Below are positions 1 through 11,250 of a stretch of 64,000 nt of DNA, one piece after another. The notes below the pieces were generated by a model. It was not told the origin of the DNA and did not search any database. It saw nothing but the letters and a program-made list of their open reading frames with translations. The position numbers and the translations under genes were made by a program. Origin of the DNA: Ulota crispa (taxonomy: Eukaryota; Streptophyta; Bryopsida; Orthotrichales; Orthotrichaceae); contig OY987242.1 in the NCBI GenBank assembly GCA_963920765.1, positions 21,476,002 to 21,540,001 on the forward strand, in the 5' to 3' direction. Positions within the stretch are counted from its first letter, which is position 1. Each line of letters begins with the position of its first letter.

Positions 1-114
1 AATTCCCCATCATCCACAAAAGTTTCATAATATCATGCAAAATAGTTTAGCCATAAGGACATGCCCAAAATTGCATTTATCCCCTAAAAGGTGGCTTGGT
101 CCTTTAGGGGTTAA
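1..114. mobile_element. TTAA-bounded MITE, family P1, right end only
   Basis: The right end of an element cut by the window edge. It finishes with CTTTAGGGG followed by TTAA at 111-114. The preceding ~100 bases match, in reverse orientation, the left end of the P1 copy at 1867 and both ends of the palindromic copy at 19950. The local CCCCTAAA at about 91 and TTTAGGGG at 103 can pair. The left half lies outside the window. Confidence 0.7.
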
Positions 115-135
115 AGTGATAGTTTTAGAGTATAC

Positions 136-450
136 TAAGGTAGGAGGCTCAAATTTTGCTCAAGCTCTAAAATTGTTCACCTTCTCAAATGTATTGTGTG
201 ATTTCCATAGTCTTCAACAACGTCCAGATAGAGTTGAGGAAGAGGACAATTTTGAAGCCCCATGCCACTTCTACCTCAAATTTTCATAATTATTTCCACA
301 AAGCTCCAAAAAATATAAAACAACTTGGGTTAAATGCCAATTCCTCTTGTCTTTCAAGAGAAATTTACTGAAAAATATTTTAAGAAGTCTCAGCTTCCCA
401 AAATTCAGTTTCAGCCCTTACATGGTCGGTTTATGAGCCTCCTACCTTAC
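136..450. mobile_element. MITE, AGGTAG superfamily, family M2
   Basis: About 315 bp bounded by TAAGGTAGGAGGCTC at the left and its complement GAGCCTCCTACCTTA at the right. The segment just inside the right end (about 390-440) is homologous, in inverted orientation, to the left ends of the copies at 19621 and 56210. TA is present at both outer edges, which would fit a TA target. No coding capacity is seen. Confidence 0.7.
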
Positions 451-853
451 CTACAGTACTTGCAGTAAAATCTCCTTCAAAAGCACCATTCATTTTCCTT
501 TTTTCGTAAGAATTTTTAAAGCGGAGTTGCTGAGGATAATGTCGGTGCTCCACTATACGAGAAAATGCCACCTGTCAAGATGCGATTAATTTGGGCATTA
601 TAATCCAAAACAATGCTTGTGTATCCAAATTCTATCGACCCTATCCTCTCAGATGCACCGTACTGTGAAGTAAATTACTGTAGTGATATACGGGGTTGTA
701 GTGTGCCGTGGCAGCTGTAGCTTCGTACACGTGGTATGTAGGACAGGTCACGACTCACGACTAGAACATTGTCGATGTACCCCTCTATATGACGCACTAT
801 ATATGCTTTTGCTTGGTGTAAATTGAGAACTTGTGATTAGGTAGAGGCATCCA
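451..853. other. Intergenic, nothing recognised
   Basis: Unique-looking sequence with no convincing ORF, splice pattern or terminal repeats. Slightly higher GC than the surrounding repeats around 640-780. Confidence 0.4.
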
Positions 854-1289
854 ATAGGGATCGTCACAGCACTTTCTTTGCCGCTTCTGGAGAATGAGAA
901 TGCGAATGTATTGTTTTGCTGTTGGCTGTAGAAGTTTTCGGTTTCGTTAACGAAGTGAAACTTCTCATCACCTCATTTTTCTCCTTTGTAGGTAAAGAAT
1001 GGGACGGTGAGAAGTGTAGCAGGAGAAGTTTCACCTTTTGCAACCCGTGTTTCACCTTGTTGTGCTTGTTTTTACCGTCCATTGAGTGCTCTTGTTGGTG
1101 GAGAGCATAGTAATTACTGCATCTTCTGAAAGCAATTAATCATTCCTCATTCTCATTCTCCAAAACAAACAAACAGGATGCCACACCATTTTCACAAAGA
1201 ACAAGCTCCTATTAGCTCCTCTTTTCTCTCCACAACTTCTCAATCTCCATTCTCTTTTCATTCTCTGTGAAGCCGTGACTATCCCTAAT
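854..1289. mobile_element. MITE-like element, family M7
   Basis: About 436 bp with imperfect terminal inverted repeats: TAGGGATCGTCACAGC at the left against the complement of a right end reading GTGACTATCCCTAA. A related copy lies at 32827-33448, sharing the outer termini and an internal stretch rich in ctcctcttt...ccacaacttctca. The short ORFs here on both strands are not conserved between copies and are probably chance. Confidence 0.5.
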
Positions 1290-1480
1290 ATAAACAGTGC
1301 ATCTAATGGCGTCAATCTTTACAAAGGATGGTTATTCTAGAACTTTAATCTAGGTACACCATAGATACCTTATCATTTTGGTCAATAACAACAAGTCATT
1401 TATGGTGTACCTAAACTAAAATTCTAAAATGACCACCTTGTGTAAAGAGTGATGCCATTAGATACATTGTTGGTATTGGG
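1290..1480. mobile_element. Palindromic foldback MITE
   Basis: Two arms of about 70-80 bp pair almost fully around a short centre near 1385. Matching blocks include CTTTACA, TAGGTACACCATA and ATCTAATGGC with their complements (TGTAAAG, TATGGTGTACCTA, GCCATTAGAT). The element abuts the end of the M7 copy. The transcript would fold into one long hairpin. Confidence 0.7.
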
Positions 1481-1821
1481 TGCTTTTACCTTATTATTGG
1501 AAACACATCAAAAACAATTTAAATCACAAACATATTTGGATTTAAATTTAGACATTCACTATAGAGCTCATTTAACTCATGAGCACCCAAGTGCCCCAAA
1601 TCTAGCCTCTCCATATTCACCAATTTGTTGTCTTTGACCATTATAATCTTTTGATATGTGCAATGAAAACTTACTAAATTTTTCATACAGTTGTAGACCC
1701 TAAGCCTCATGCAATATCAAAGGCTAACTCTTCTAGATGTTATTTTTGAATTTACCGTGCCAAATTGTTTGCAATGAGGTCCAACATGGCATGAATTTGG
1801 CTTGGGAGCTTAGGGATTACA

Positions 1822-2915
1822 GGAAGCTACAAGACAAAACTTATAATGAGCCTCTCCAAATTATGCTCAACCCCTAAAGGACCAAAGTCCCCTCGAGGGA
1901 CAAATGGGATTTTGGGCATGTACCTATGGCTAATCTACTTTTTGTGATTTTTTGAAACTTTTATTAAAGGTGGGGAATTCACAGATCAACGTGAGCATCT
2001 AATTTTTTCTTCATTCCGACATTTGATGAAGAAGTTATGCATGAATTTATGCAAAATGGTGTTCGAGAGGCAGCCAAAAACTTCTTTAAAATTTTCATTT
2101 TTTTCAAATAAAAATCTGAAATAGGTTCTTTATACTTATATAGACATGGGCAGCTTTGAATCATTCAATTTTGATAAATGAAATGAAAGTTATGAGGAGT
2201 TTTTGTTTGTGGGCAATTCTAGATTCTCTACTTTGAAATAAACTTTGAAGTCCTTTATTTTACTCAATTTTCAATATTTTGAAAGAAAAACAAAACCAAA
2301 GGATGTAGATTGTTTATCACAACATTAGAACCATTGGGATTTGCATTTTTCATTTTTATAACTAAATTCTTAACAATTTAGTATTTTGACTCATTCTCTA
2401 CTTCTTTTTACTTACTACTTTTTCCCATGTGTTGTATAGTTCCAATTGATTTGAAAATTTTCCCACACATACCTAACTTGGTCTCTTACATGGGAAAAAT
2501 AAACCTCAACTTTGTGTAGAGTAATTTTTTTAATCTAAGAGTGGTCAAAGCCTTCTGAAATTTCTGGGCAGTAGCAAAAAAAACTCATTTCCACAATTCA
2601 TATGTAAATATCTCACTCATTTTAGTGTAAATTGAGCTAAATTTTTTACCACATGTACCTCTTGTAGTTTACTATAAGATCTTACGGTTGAATTCTTGTA
2701 AAGAACTTTTTTTCTTACCATTGTACTTGCTTCCCCGAAAGTGGCAGTTTTCTATACTTTTCATAGAAAAAATGGCTTGGTCCTTTAGGGGTTAAGAAAG
2801 ACAATTCAAGACAATGACACATTAAATTTTTAAGTTTACAATCTCATTGTCATGAATTTTCTTTCATAAACATAATCTAGAGAGGCTCATTATAAGTTTT
2901 GTATTTTAGCTTCCT
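1822..2915. repeat. Outer inverted repeat enclosing a P1 element
   Basis: The block at 1822-1858 (GGAAGCTA...AACTTATAATGAGCCTCTC) recurs inverted at 2879-2915 with only a few mismatches over about 37 bases. The P1 element at 1867-2795 sits between the two arms. This looks like one transposon nested in another, or a larger foldback element. A second small hairpin lies at 2797-2868. Confidence 0.6.
1867..2795. mobile_element. TTAA-bounded MITE, family P1
   Basis: 929 bp. Left terminus TCAA (decayed TTAA) then CCCCTAAAGGACCAAAG; right terminus CTTGGTCCTTTAGGGG then TTAA (2792-2795). The interior around 2165-2420 is nearly identical to 55440-55680 in another P1 copy. It has no ORF of useful length, so it is non-autonomous. 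TTAA flanks plus CCC-starting repeats are the known hallmark of piggyBac-type elements; the superfamily assignment is inference. Confidence 0.75.
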
Positions 2916-3284
2916 TTCAATGAGCTCTATGTTGAATGCCTGATTTTCAAATATAAAAATTGTTGTGACGAATCAAATCGTTTTTTCATGCACTCCCATT
3001 GATAATAATTACAAATTCTAATTTACACCAGGTAAATGATAGTAATATATATAGTGTTTCGATTAGTCCATGGGCGATACTCTGACCACAGCTCGACGTC
3101 CTCCATGCCGTAAAATCAGGGCCAGTCCGCTATTTCGTCGGCACTCGGCAGTTGGCACTGATCTGAAGTCAAACCCCCTATAACCGAGCAAAAGCACATT
3201 CGGTGTCTCGGTCCTTGACTATTTTAGTCAAATTTATTCTTAGGTGGAATCCAAAAATGGCACTTGACGTATGTTTGGAAATGG

Positions 3285-3696
3285 TAAGGTAGTACGCTCG
3301 AAAACCGCCCATCTAAGGGCTCATCCCTCTTTTTCATGGTCTTCCGTGGATGGGAGGATTTTTAGTTCATTTTTCGGCAAAGAGAAGTAGATGCTGAACA
3401 CAACACAAGTTGTTTCATATTTTTTGAAGCATTTTTGAGTTATTTATGAATTTTTAAAGTGCATGTGTCATAGGTACCTACTATTAACCTTAGACCTTTC
3501 AAGAATCGTTCACTTGTAAGTTGTGAAGAGATTTGAGAAAGCAAGGAGAATGATTGGCTCTTGCAATTAAAAACAAATTTTCTTTCATACATTCAATGAG
3601 TTGTAAGAGGCTAATGTAAGAACCGCAATGCACCATTTCACAACAAGCTACTGGATGGTTCAAAATGAGCATATGGTTTTCGAGCGTACTACCTTA
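3285..3696. mobile_element. MITE, AGGTAG superfamily, family M3
   Basis: 412 bp with a perfect ~22-bp terminal inverted repeat (TAAGGTAGTACGCTCGAAAA and complement). TA lies at both edges. A diverged inverse-orientation copy lies at 59650-60061; the two share an internal block around 3380-3480. A P2 TTAA element follows only 38 bases downstream. Confidence 0.8.
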
Positions 3697-3734
3697 TGAG
3701 GACATCCTCAATTTAGAGCATGCATCGGGCTTGG

Positions 3735-4387
3735 TTAACCCCTAAATGCCCAAGGCAACCAATTTGGGTGTTTGCAAAACTTTGAAGATGAATAAAATCT
3801 TATCAAATCACTATTTTTGGTTTATTCTTTTGAACACAAGTTTGTTTTGAAATCTGTTTTTAGTATCAAAAATGTGATTTTGAAAATGAATGTTCATGAG
3901 TTTTCTATTCAAAGATTTTGTACAAGGGTGTTCACTATAGTCTTGAGTTTTCTAGTGTTGGAAGATCTTGAAAATGAGCCTCAAATGCATTAGAGCTTGG
4001 AGAAAAATCCGCATTAGATATCCATTTAAAAAAATACACGAGTAAATTTTGAAAGCCGTAAATTGGTTGAGGTTAAACATGTAATGACCCTAAACCTCAT
4101 ATTTTTTTGATGACCAACTTTTTAGATTTGGCATGTGAAATGAGGATTAGAAAAATCAAGTCACTTTTGCAGTTTTAACACCCTCATGTTCAAACGTTAT
4201 AATCTTTCAAACAATAAGTGATATTGTTGTATTTTCCTTTTCCATGTAATCTCTAACATGTCAAGTTTAAATTTGTACGGTTACAATTTAAAAAAAGCTT
4301 GATGAGATTTATGAAAAGGTTAGTTGATTGATTACTTTCCTGAAAATGCCAAGAAGTTCAAAAAAGCCTTGGGCATTTAGGGGTTAA
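3735..4387. mobile_element. TTAA-bounded MITE, family P2
   Basis: 653 bp between TTAA (3735-3738) and TTAA (4384-4387), with termini CCCCTAAATGCCCAAGG and complement. The interior matches the copies at 7495-8137 (same orientation) and 38263-38817 (inverted). No coding capacity. Confidence 0.8.
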
Positions 4388-6380
4388 GGACTATATAACC
4401 TCCATGAGGAGGTTATAGGACATAATCGGCAGACCAGCGAATCGAGGTGAGCCACGTGTGCCAGCGAGGCACATGTTTGTTAACAGAATCTTGTAATTAA
4501 TCCCTTTGTCAACAAAATGTGGTGGTTTCCGTCTTCGTTAACGAAGGCAACCAACGGTAGATAGTTATGGTGCAGAGCTATGTTGCTAAGAGCCAATCGG
4601 AGTGCCTCACATCACCAAGATTTGCTAGTCTACCGTTTATAGATGATTACAAAACTTAGTTGTGTGGCCTCGACTGATGCGGGCAAGACACTAGCTCCTC
4701 CAACCCAACGTTAGTACATGCAACAAGACTGTAAACTTTGTTTCTGTTAAACTTTTGTTAGGTGTTTCTAACATAATCTTTATTTCTGCCTTGCAAAGTA
4801 GTCATCATTTCTCTAATAACAATATACAAAGCAATTTGTTGGACTCTTGAAAAATGCTAAAACTACAAGGTGTGGGCTAGGTTTTGTTGCCCCTTCAAGA
4901 TCACATCCCATTTGCAAGGTGTATTGGACCAGGTTTGCAATTCTCTGCTGTAAGAGTACTGATGCAATGATATTAACCAAGCTGGATTGAGAATGCTCTG
5001 AGGGCATTATCATTCCACCCGGCAAGTAGCTCCAAAAAGCCAGATTACCAAGGCCGGTGTTGTTTTAGTACACAAGAAAATATAATGTTAACTCTTTATG
5101 ATTGGAAGGGTAATAAAAATATTATTGTGAAACATAACAAACTGTAGGTTTGGGCATTGAATAATTTAGGCAAATCTCATAAAAGTTAGTGATTGAAAAC
5201 GAACATCATCTTTCCTTATTCCGTGTTCTCTTTACTTCAAGATATATAACATATACATGGCCACTAAATGGATGAAATCCATGGTGGTCCCTTTTGCATT
5301 TTCAATAACTTACCCCACATTGTATTGTATGTATGAATCAATTCTATTTGTGCTGCGCCTTTTGTATTTGCGCAAATTATTGAACACGTATGGAAAGTTT
5401 GCATATGTCATCGACAAGACATGAAAACATCTCAATTTCAATTTTCAACTGATTATCAATCAAACATAGAGAGTTGCGGGTGTGCCTTGCCTGTGCTTGA
5501 CACGGCTTCCATTTGAGATTTGCAAAATTGAAATGCTATAAGTTCAAATTTGAGAAAGTTTAATGACACTTCGCAATTCCAAATTCCAAATGATGACTTT
5601 TAAAAATTTCAATGACTTTTCACATTTTCAAATGATTTTTCACCCTCACATATAGGTGCCCTTTCCTTTCTCTTTGTGATGTTTCACCATTTGAGTGCCT
5701 TTTCCTCTCCTTTCTTCCCTCTCTATTAGAACTTGTGGTGTTAATAGAAAATGCATGGCATGACACGTCATTATATCATGAGACACCTTTAACATGAGAC
5801 AAACCATCATTTATAATATAGATAGTATAGCCAAAATTGATTTTAGATGGTTTTAAGAAACAATGACAATACATTGACTTATAAGTCATTGCCCTTGGGC
5901 TTGCTAAAGTGCTAGCAATAAAACTTAAAGTTCAAGGCAACGTCTTTGGCATTTTTGGAATGCAAGCAAAACAACAGGAAGCCCAAATTAATTGCCTTTG
6001 ATTTGTTCAAAGTGCAAATAGAGGAATTTGAGGCACAACTATGCATTAAAAGTGATTTGACCCTAAAACAAGCTAAGATATTCTAGTTGTAGTATATACA
6101 AAGAGTTGAAGAACATTGTTATTCACTCTCATCAACATCACATGTAAGTTACAAAAATTTTAATCCTCAAGTATCAATGTAACTTTTATTTTGGAATTTT
6201 GGATTGAGTTTTATTTTTGTTTAAAGAACCTTTACAATTTTGATCTTGATCTTCCTGGGAATTTGGAGATTCTCCTAAAATATAGTGGTGCTTGTCTCAA
6301 GAATTACATTCACATGAGTATAGTTTCTTTCCAAGTCAAAAATCCACATATTGTATCTCATTTGTCAATTTTGTACAAAT
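4388..6380. other. Intergenic, no gene recognised
   Basis: Two kilobases without a gene I can support. 4430-5040 has a more mixed base composition but no splice-consistent coding pattern; 5050-6380 is AT-rich. The short ORFs at 4813-5025 (-) and 6191-6451 (+) have no recognisable domain. Confidence 0.4.
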
Positions 6381-6818
6381 TAAAATACCGCTTCACACTA
6401 TGGTCAAAGGTCAAGAGAATGTCTATTTCCACCATCACACTAGATGATTAAAGGCCATAGTCCAAAGTCCCTCACCCTCTATGACATCACCATTTCATCC
6501 AAAACAACATCATCTCAAAAGAAGTTTGTACCAAGCAAAAATGGAGACCTCAATAATGGTTGGAAGGTGGTCAACTTCTTTCATAAAATAATAAAAATTG
6601 ACAACATATTAACCGTTAGATTTGGAGGGTCTACTAAATGATATGAATTTGGACTTTGAATTTGGCCTTTGAAAACTTCACGCTAAAAGTGACCAAAAAT
6701 TTCAAAAACAATATTTAATGCCTGTTTTGAGCCCATTTCCTTGGCCTCTCAACAACATTTGGGCACTCCATCCAACATACTCTCGCCTTGGTCAGCCATT
6801 GTATGAAGCGGCCCTAAA
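6381..6818. mobile_element. MITE-like element, family M5
   Basis: About 438 bp. Left terminus CGCTTCACACTATGGTCAAA, right terminus GTATGAAGCGGCCCTAAA. The same ends and an alignable interior occur at 39197-39564. ORFs inside are short and not conserved. Confidence 0.6.
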
Positions 6819-7494
6819 ACTGATTAACAATTCTGAACAGTAACTTCCACGACCCTCTAAAGTGAAATTATTACCTTTCATTCCAAGCATCATAAATGCA
6901 TGCGTATTGTTGAAATGTTAGTTATTTTAACAAATCTTTTGATTTCATTTATTATTTCTATCAAAAAGTTGCCAAGGCAAGAACAACGGATCTTTTGAAA
7001 AAAAGGTAAGCTCAACTTTTTTTAAGAATTAACATATAGAAAGTTTTGAACTTTACCTTGTTGATTTACTACATTAGGAAAAATTTGAGCCTACAAAGAG
7101 CTTTCAATATTTGACAAAGCAAGTTATTATTTGGACATTAGGTATGCTAGCGTGAATATGAAAAAAATGACCCATATCTATTGCTATCTTGTATGAAGAA
7201 CCTTAGCCACATGCACAATCTAAAACAATACAAAAATTAGTACAAAAGTATTGCACTCATAAAATATGTAAATGAATTGCCTAGTCACTATACAAGTACT
7301 TCACTCATTTATACAAATAGAGTAAAATATAATTTATGGTTCTATTGTACTCACAACTTTCTCTAATTGGGATGGCACAACAATGTGATTTTTTCATGAT
7401 TGCATTGAACTCAAAAGGTGGGCAAAAATAGGGGAGGAGTGATTTTTTTGTTGTAATAAATACATATATTGGAATCCTTGAGACTTAACCCCAA

Positions 7495-8137
7495 AACGAC
7501 ATTGAGGACAGAATGTGTCCTTGGCCAATTTTTGAAGTTAAATAAAACCTTACCAATTTACTCTTTTTAGTAGTTTATTTTTTGAAAATTTATTTTTGAA
7601 GTTTAGTTTTGGCTCCAACGATCTGATTTTGCAAATGATTGATTAGGACTTTTCTATTCAAGATTTTGTGCACGGGTGTTCATTGCAATCTTGACACTAT
7701 GTAGTGTTGAGGGCTCTTGGGAATGAGCCTCAAATACACTAGATCTTTGAGAAAAAATCACATTAGAAATTCATTTAAAAAAATTGAAAAGTAGATTTTG
7801 AGAAGTCATAAATTGATTGGGGTTATGTATGTTAGGCGCTTTAACCTCATATTTTTTTGGTGACCAAATTTTAAATTTGACATGTGAAAAGAAGATTGAA
7901 AGACTTCAAATCACTTTCATAGTTTTAACACCCTCATGATCAAACATTATAATCTTTCAATCCATAAGAGATATTGTTATGTTTTCTTTTATAATGTGAT
8001 CTTTAACATGTCTAGTTTGATTTTATGCGGTTACAATTCAAAAAAAATTGATACAACTTATCAAAATGTTGGCTTTATGTTCAAATTAGAAAAAAAATCT
8101 AGAAGCTCAGGAATGTCTAGGGTCGATTTGGGGTTAA
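7495..8137. mobile_element. TTAA-bounded MITE, family P2
   Basis: 643 bp between TTAA (7495) and TTAA (8134-8137). Termini are decayed (CCCCAAAACGAC left, GTCGATTTGGGG right) but still inverted to each other. The interior aligns along its length with 3735-4387, which supports it as an older copy of that family. Confidence 0.7.
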
Positions 8138-9145
8138 AAGGAGGCTCTCCGAGGACTCAATTTTTTTGTTATGATTATCTCATCCATCTTCTACAATGCT
8201 CTACATTCCACAATAGAAACTGAATAATCATAAATTTTGCATAGTGATGTCCTTCAAAAAATTATCATCCTTCTTGCTTTTCAACTTCACCTCTTTCACG
8301 TGCCTACATGTTTTTTCTCAAATTATATCTTTTTGCTTCCTTATTTAAAGAATACATGGCGTTTCTTTTTTCTAAGCCCTTTGTGTTTGTTGTCCAACTA
8401 CTCAATTTTCTTGTGCTTGCTCCTCTTTTTGAATATGTTTTTCAACTTCCTTGTTTTTCATACGTTTCCATTGTGCAATTCCTTATCATTTACACACATT
8501 TCCAGTTTCTTCTATATACATGTTATTTCTGTCTAGTGCAACAAGCTTTATAACAACTCATAGCAATGCTACTTGCTATAGTAGCATGTCTTTCAACTTC
8601 TTCACGTGCTCAAATTTTGTCTTTGCACATTTTCTCTTTGATGTAGTTGCTGTAGTTGCACATTTTCATTCACATTCTTGTCTCTCTTAAATGTTGAATT
8701 TCACCTTAATTCAACAAACGTTCATTTTATTTTTGTAAAAATTTAACAAGCTATCAAATTTGAAATTGAGTAGGTACCAGTTTTGAAAAAAATACGCACA
8801 TACATAAGTTGTTTTGTTTCCATTTTACAATGTAACTTACTTATTTTAGCCAATCCACGCTTTTGTAGTTGAAATTCAATTTTAGTTGATACAAATTAAG
8901 AATTGTGTTTCTACATAATATTTTTATAAATAAAATTTGACTATGCTTTCCTTTCCTTTTATTCATACTTTTATTTGGTATGGTGTTATTATCAACCGAT
9001 TACACGGCATTATTATTTCTGTTTAGTTTCTTTTTTCTTTTTTCTAAAGTCTTTTTGGCCTATCAATGGACTTGAAATATCCATAATTCAACATACACAA
9101 GTATACTTTCATTCTATAGTCCTTATATTCTTATAGTTTTGTTTT
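8138..9145. other. T-rich intergenic stretch
   Basis: About 1 kb, strongly T/C-biased on the + strand (8260-8690). Overlapping hydrophobic-looking ORFs at 8237-8690 in different frames reflect the TTT/CTT bias and are not supported as genes. Confidence 0.4.
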
Positions 9146-9398
9146 TTAACTCTTCACCCTAGAGCGCCCCAGGGGCGATTATATTGTCTCTGGTTTTTGA
9201 AAAATGTCTACTTTTTACTCTTGTCCTCTTCTTAATGGTACAGTCAAAGGACTTGTACTTTTTCATGTACCTCCAGGTATGTGTCTACCACCACTAAAAA
9301 AAATCAAGTTATTTGACTATACTTAAGTAATAGTTTATTGGACTAATTACAAAAGGATATGGATTTAAGTGAATACAGCCTGGGCGCTCAAGGGTTAA
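9146..9398. mobile_element. TTAA-bounded MITE, family P6
   Basis: 253 bp. Left TTAA then CTCTTCACCCTAGAGCGCCC; right GGGCGCTCAAGGG then TTAA (9395-9398). The termini resemble those of the P5 element at 46004. No ORF. Confidence 0.6.
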
Positions 9399-9425
9399 AC
9401 ATCTAAAAGGGCCTTTGTGACTAGT

Positions 9426-9621
9426 CACTACAAGAAAAAGGGCCTCGTTTGACTAAGTCAAATGCCTACCGGCAAATTGACTTACCCAAGATGACTAATC
9501 AAGTGTTAGTCAAGTGTTTAATTTATGACCACATGTAGTCATAAACTAGACTAGTTATCTCGGACAAGTCAATTTGGAAGTCATTTGACTTGGTCAAAAA
9601 AGGCCATTTTTTCTTGTAGTG
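9426..9621. mobile_element. CACTA (En/Spm-type) MITE
   Basis: 196 bp starting CACTACAAGAAAAAGGGCC and ending GGCCATTTTTTCTTGTAGTG. It is flanked by the 3-bp direct repeat AGT on both sides (9423-9425 and 9622-9624). CACTA termini with a 3-bp target duplication are diagnostic of the superfamily. The interior holds several short repeats of a gtcaa-type motif. No transposase. Confidence 0.93.
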
Positions 9622-9921
9622 AGTACAATAAACGGTATTCTTCTTGTATTTAGAATGGATCCACATCATTACAACACTTGAGATCAACAAACAATTGGAA
9701 TATAATTCAATGCAATTCTAATGAGCTATTTGAGATCTCAAATTACAACTTCTTGGTGGTAGTAAGAGCTAATTATACAACAATGTATCTACTATGCCCA
9801 TGGAATATGTAAGGGTTGATTAAATTTATGTTTTACTTTGTAGCATGCTTCCTCTAAATACATAGATTCTTTTTCTTTTGTAACTTTACTTTCACATTAT
9901 TGTTTCGAACTAGCACATCCA

Positions 9922-10553
9922 TCTATCTATACTACTAAGTGAGAGGATTTATGTGAGTGCGCCCTTTTTGAGAACCTTCTGGAGTTTTTGTTGTAATTTG
10001 AAGCAACAAAAGACGCCAAAGATATAGAATACCAAGTGCCCTACAACCATGTCCATTTCCAAAATTTTGTAGAACTTTTTGGTGGAATTTGAAACAATAA
10101 AGGATGCCCCATATGTAGAACACCAAATGCCCTCCAACCATGCGCTAGAAATCAATAAAATGCCAAGCACCTCCTAGAAAAATATAAAAGAGTAGAATTG
10201 TGATGAAAACAATTGGTATTGTTGGTTTCAAAAAAGGACCAAAATGATGATGCATGTGAATTAGATTCTACACCAATTGTGAGATATTGATTTTTTTGTA
10301 TTTGTATAGTACATCAAGATTAGATTCTAGACCAATTAGTTTGCGAGATGTTAATTTTTTGTAAATTTGAATGTTAAAACCCATATTTGATCAATATGGA
10401 GTTGCATGTTATATATGGAGTGTATATGGACATTGCATTTGTCCAAATACACTCCATATATAATATGCAACTCCGTATTGATTGAATATGGGGTTGTAAC
10501 CTTACTCATACATGTCCTACTCATGCAAAGTGTGTGCATGTACAGGACACTAG
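9922..10553 (+). mobile_element. Non-autonomous Helitron (copy H1)
   Basis: Begins TCTATCTATACTACTAAG and ends in CTAG with T following. A 3' hairpin lies just upstream (GTCCT and CATGCA pair with TGCATG and AGGAC, 10513-10547). It aligns end to end with the copy at 36229-36741. No Rep/helicase coding. H1 alone carries a ~120-bp perfect foldback at 10378-10497. Confidence 0.8.
10378..10497. repeat. Foldback insertion inside Helitron H1
   Basis: Two ~53-bp arms (CCATATT...CTCCATATATA blocks and complements) around a 10-base loop near 10436. The sister Helitron at 36229 lacks it: there the sequence runs directly from gaatgtt into the 3' hairpin region. It is therefore a later insertion or a microhairpin expansion. 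Confidence 0.75.
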
Positions 10554-10571
10554 TAGCTTACTATACATATT

Positions 10572-10760
10572 AGGGGGTTTCAAATATGCCGTTTAGCACC
10601 AAAATTGTTCACATGAATAAGATTTGTGAAAAACGTGAGCAAGTCACTCCGTGAATGAGCCATGACAACCTCCCGGAGTCGTCATAGCGTATTCACCGGT
10701 GAACAAAAACTGGTTCACAACCATTGGTTCATCATTTTTTTGAGATATATCAAACCCCCT
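10572..10760. mobile_element. MITE, AGGGGGTTTC family M8, copy 1
   Basis: 189 bp, starting AGGGGGTTTCAAATATGCCG and ending ATATCAAACCCCCT. It is flanked by ATT on both sides (10569-10571 and 10761-10763). Three-base target duplications suggest a PIF/Harbinger-type transposase; that is inference. Confidence 0.8.
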
Positions 10761-10763
10761 ATT

Positions 10764-11000
10764 AGGGGGTTTATAATATGCCGTTCACCACCAATTTCAT
10801 GCACGTGAATGAAATTGGCGAATGAAATTGGTGAATAACCCAGCCAAGTCACTCCATGAACGAACCATAACAACTTCCTGAGGTCGTCACATCATATTCA
10901 TTGATGAACAGAAACTTATACAAGACCATTATTTCCCCATTTTTTTGGACGATCATTCTTTCATTCTTTCACCGTTTTTTTGAGATATCTGAAACCCCCT
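10764..11000. mobile_element. MITE, AGGGGGTTTC family M8, copy 2
   Basis: 237 bp, same termini as copy 1 (AGGGGGTTTATAATATGCCG ... GAAACCCCCT). It follows copy 1 directly and shares the single ATT between them, with a third ATT at 11001-11003. The pattern implies insertion of one element into the target duplication of the other. Confidence 0.8.
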
Positions 11001-11137
11001 ATTCAACAAGGAGCTGTATTATTGGATGAAATTGAAGGAATAGTTGTGGGACTTGGGACGCCACTTACAATTTAACGTAGCCGGCCGCAGCCTCGCGGCA
11101 ATGAAGACGACACCGCAGCCCTAGCGTCGCCTCCATT

Positions 11138-11146
11138 CTAGGGTTT
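11138..11146 (-). promoter_or_regulatory. Telo-box upstream of eL41
   Basis: CTAGGGTTT, the complement of the plant telo-box AAACCCTA(G), about 110 bases before the eL41 start. Telo-boxes are known to be common in promoters and leaders of plant ribosomal protein genes. A pyrimidine-rich leader follows. Confidence 0.6.
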
Positions 11147-11250
11147 GGGATTTTAGGTTTTCCGGTATACAGCTCCCTCCTTCACAAACCTCCGTCTCTT
11201 TCGTTTCCTTGCTCTTGCATCCTTGACGCAAGAATCGAAAGACCGGAACC

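Noticed and set aside
8237-8690. Hydrophobic plus-strand ORFs resembling membrane proteins
   Set aside because: They overlap in different frames and come from T/C-rich sequence that codes for Phe, Leu and Ser in any frame.
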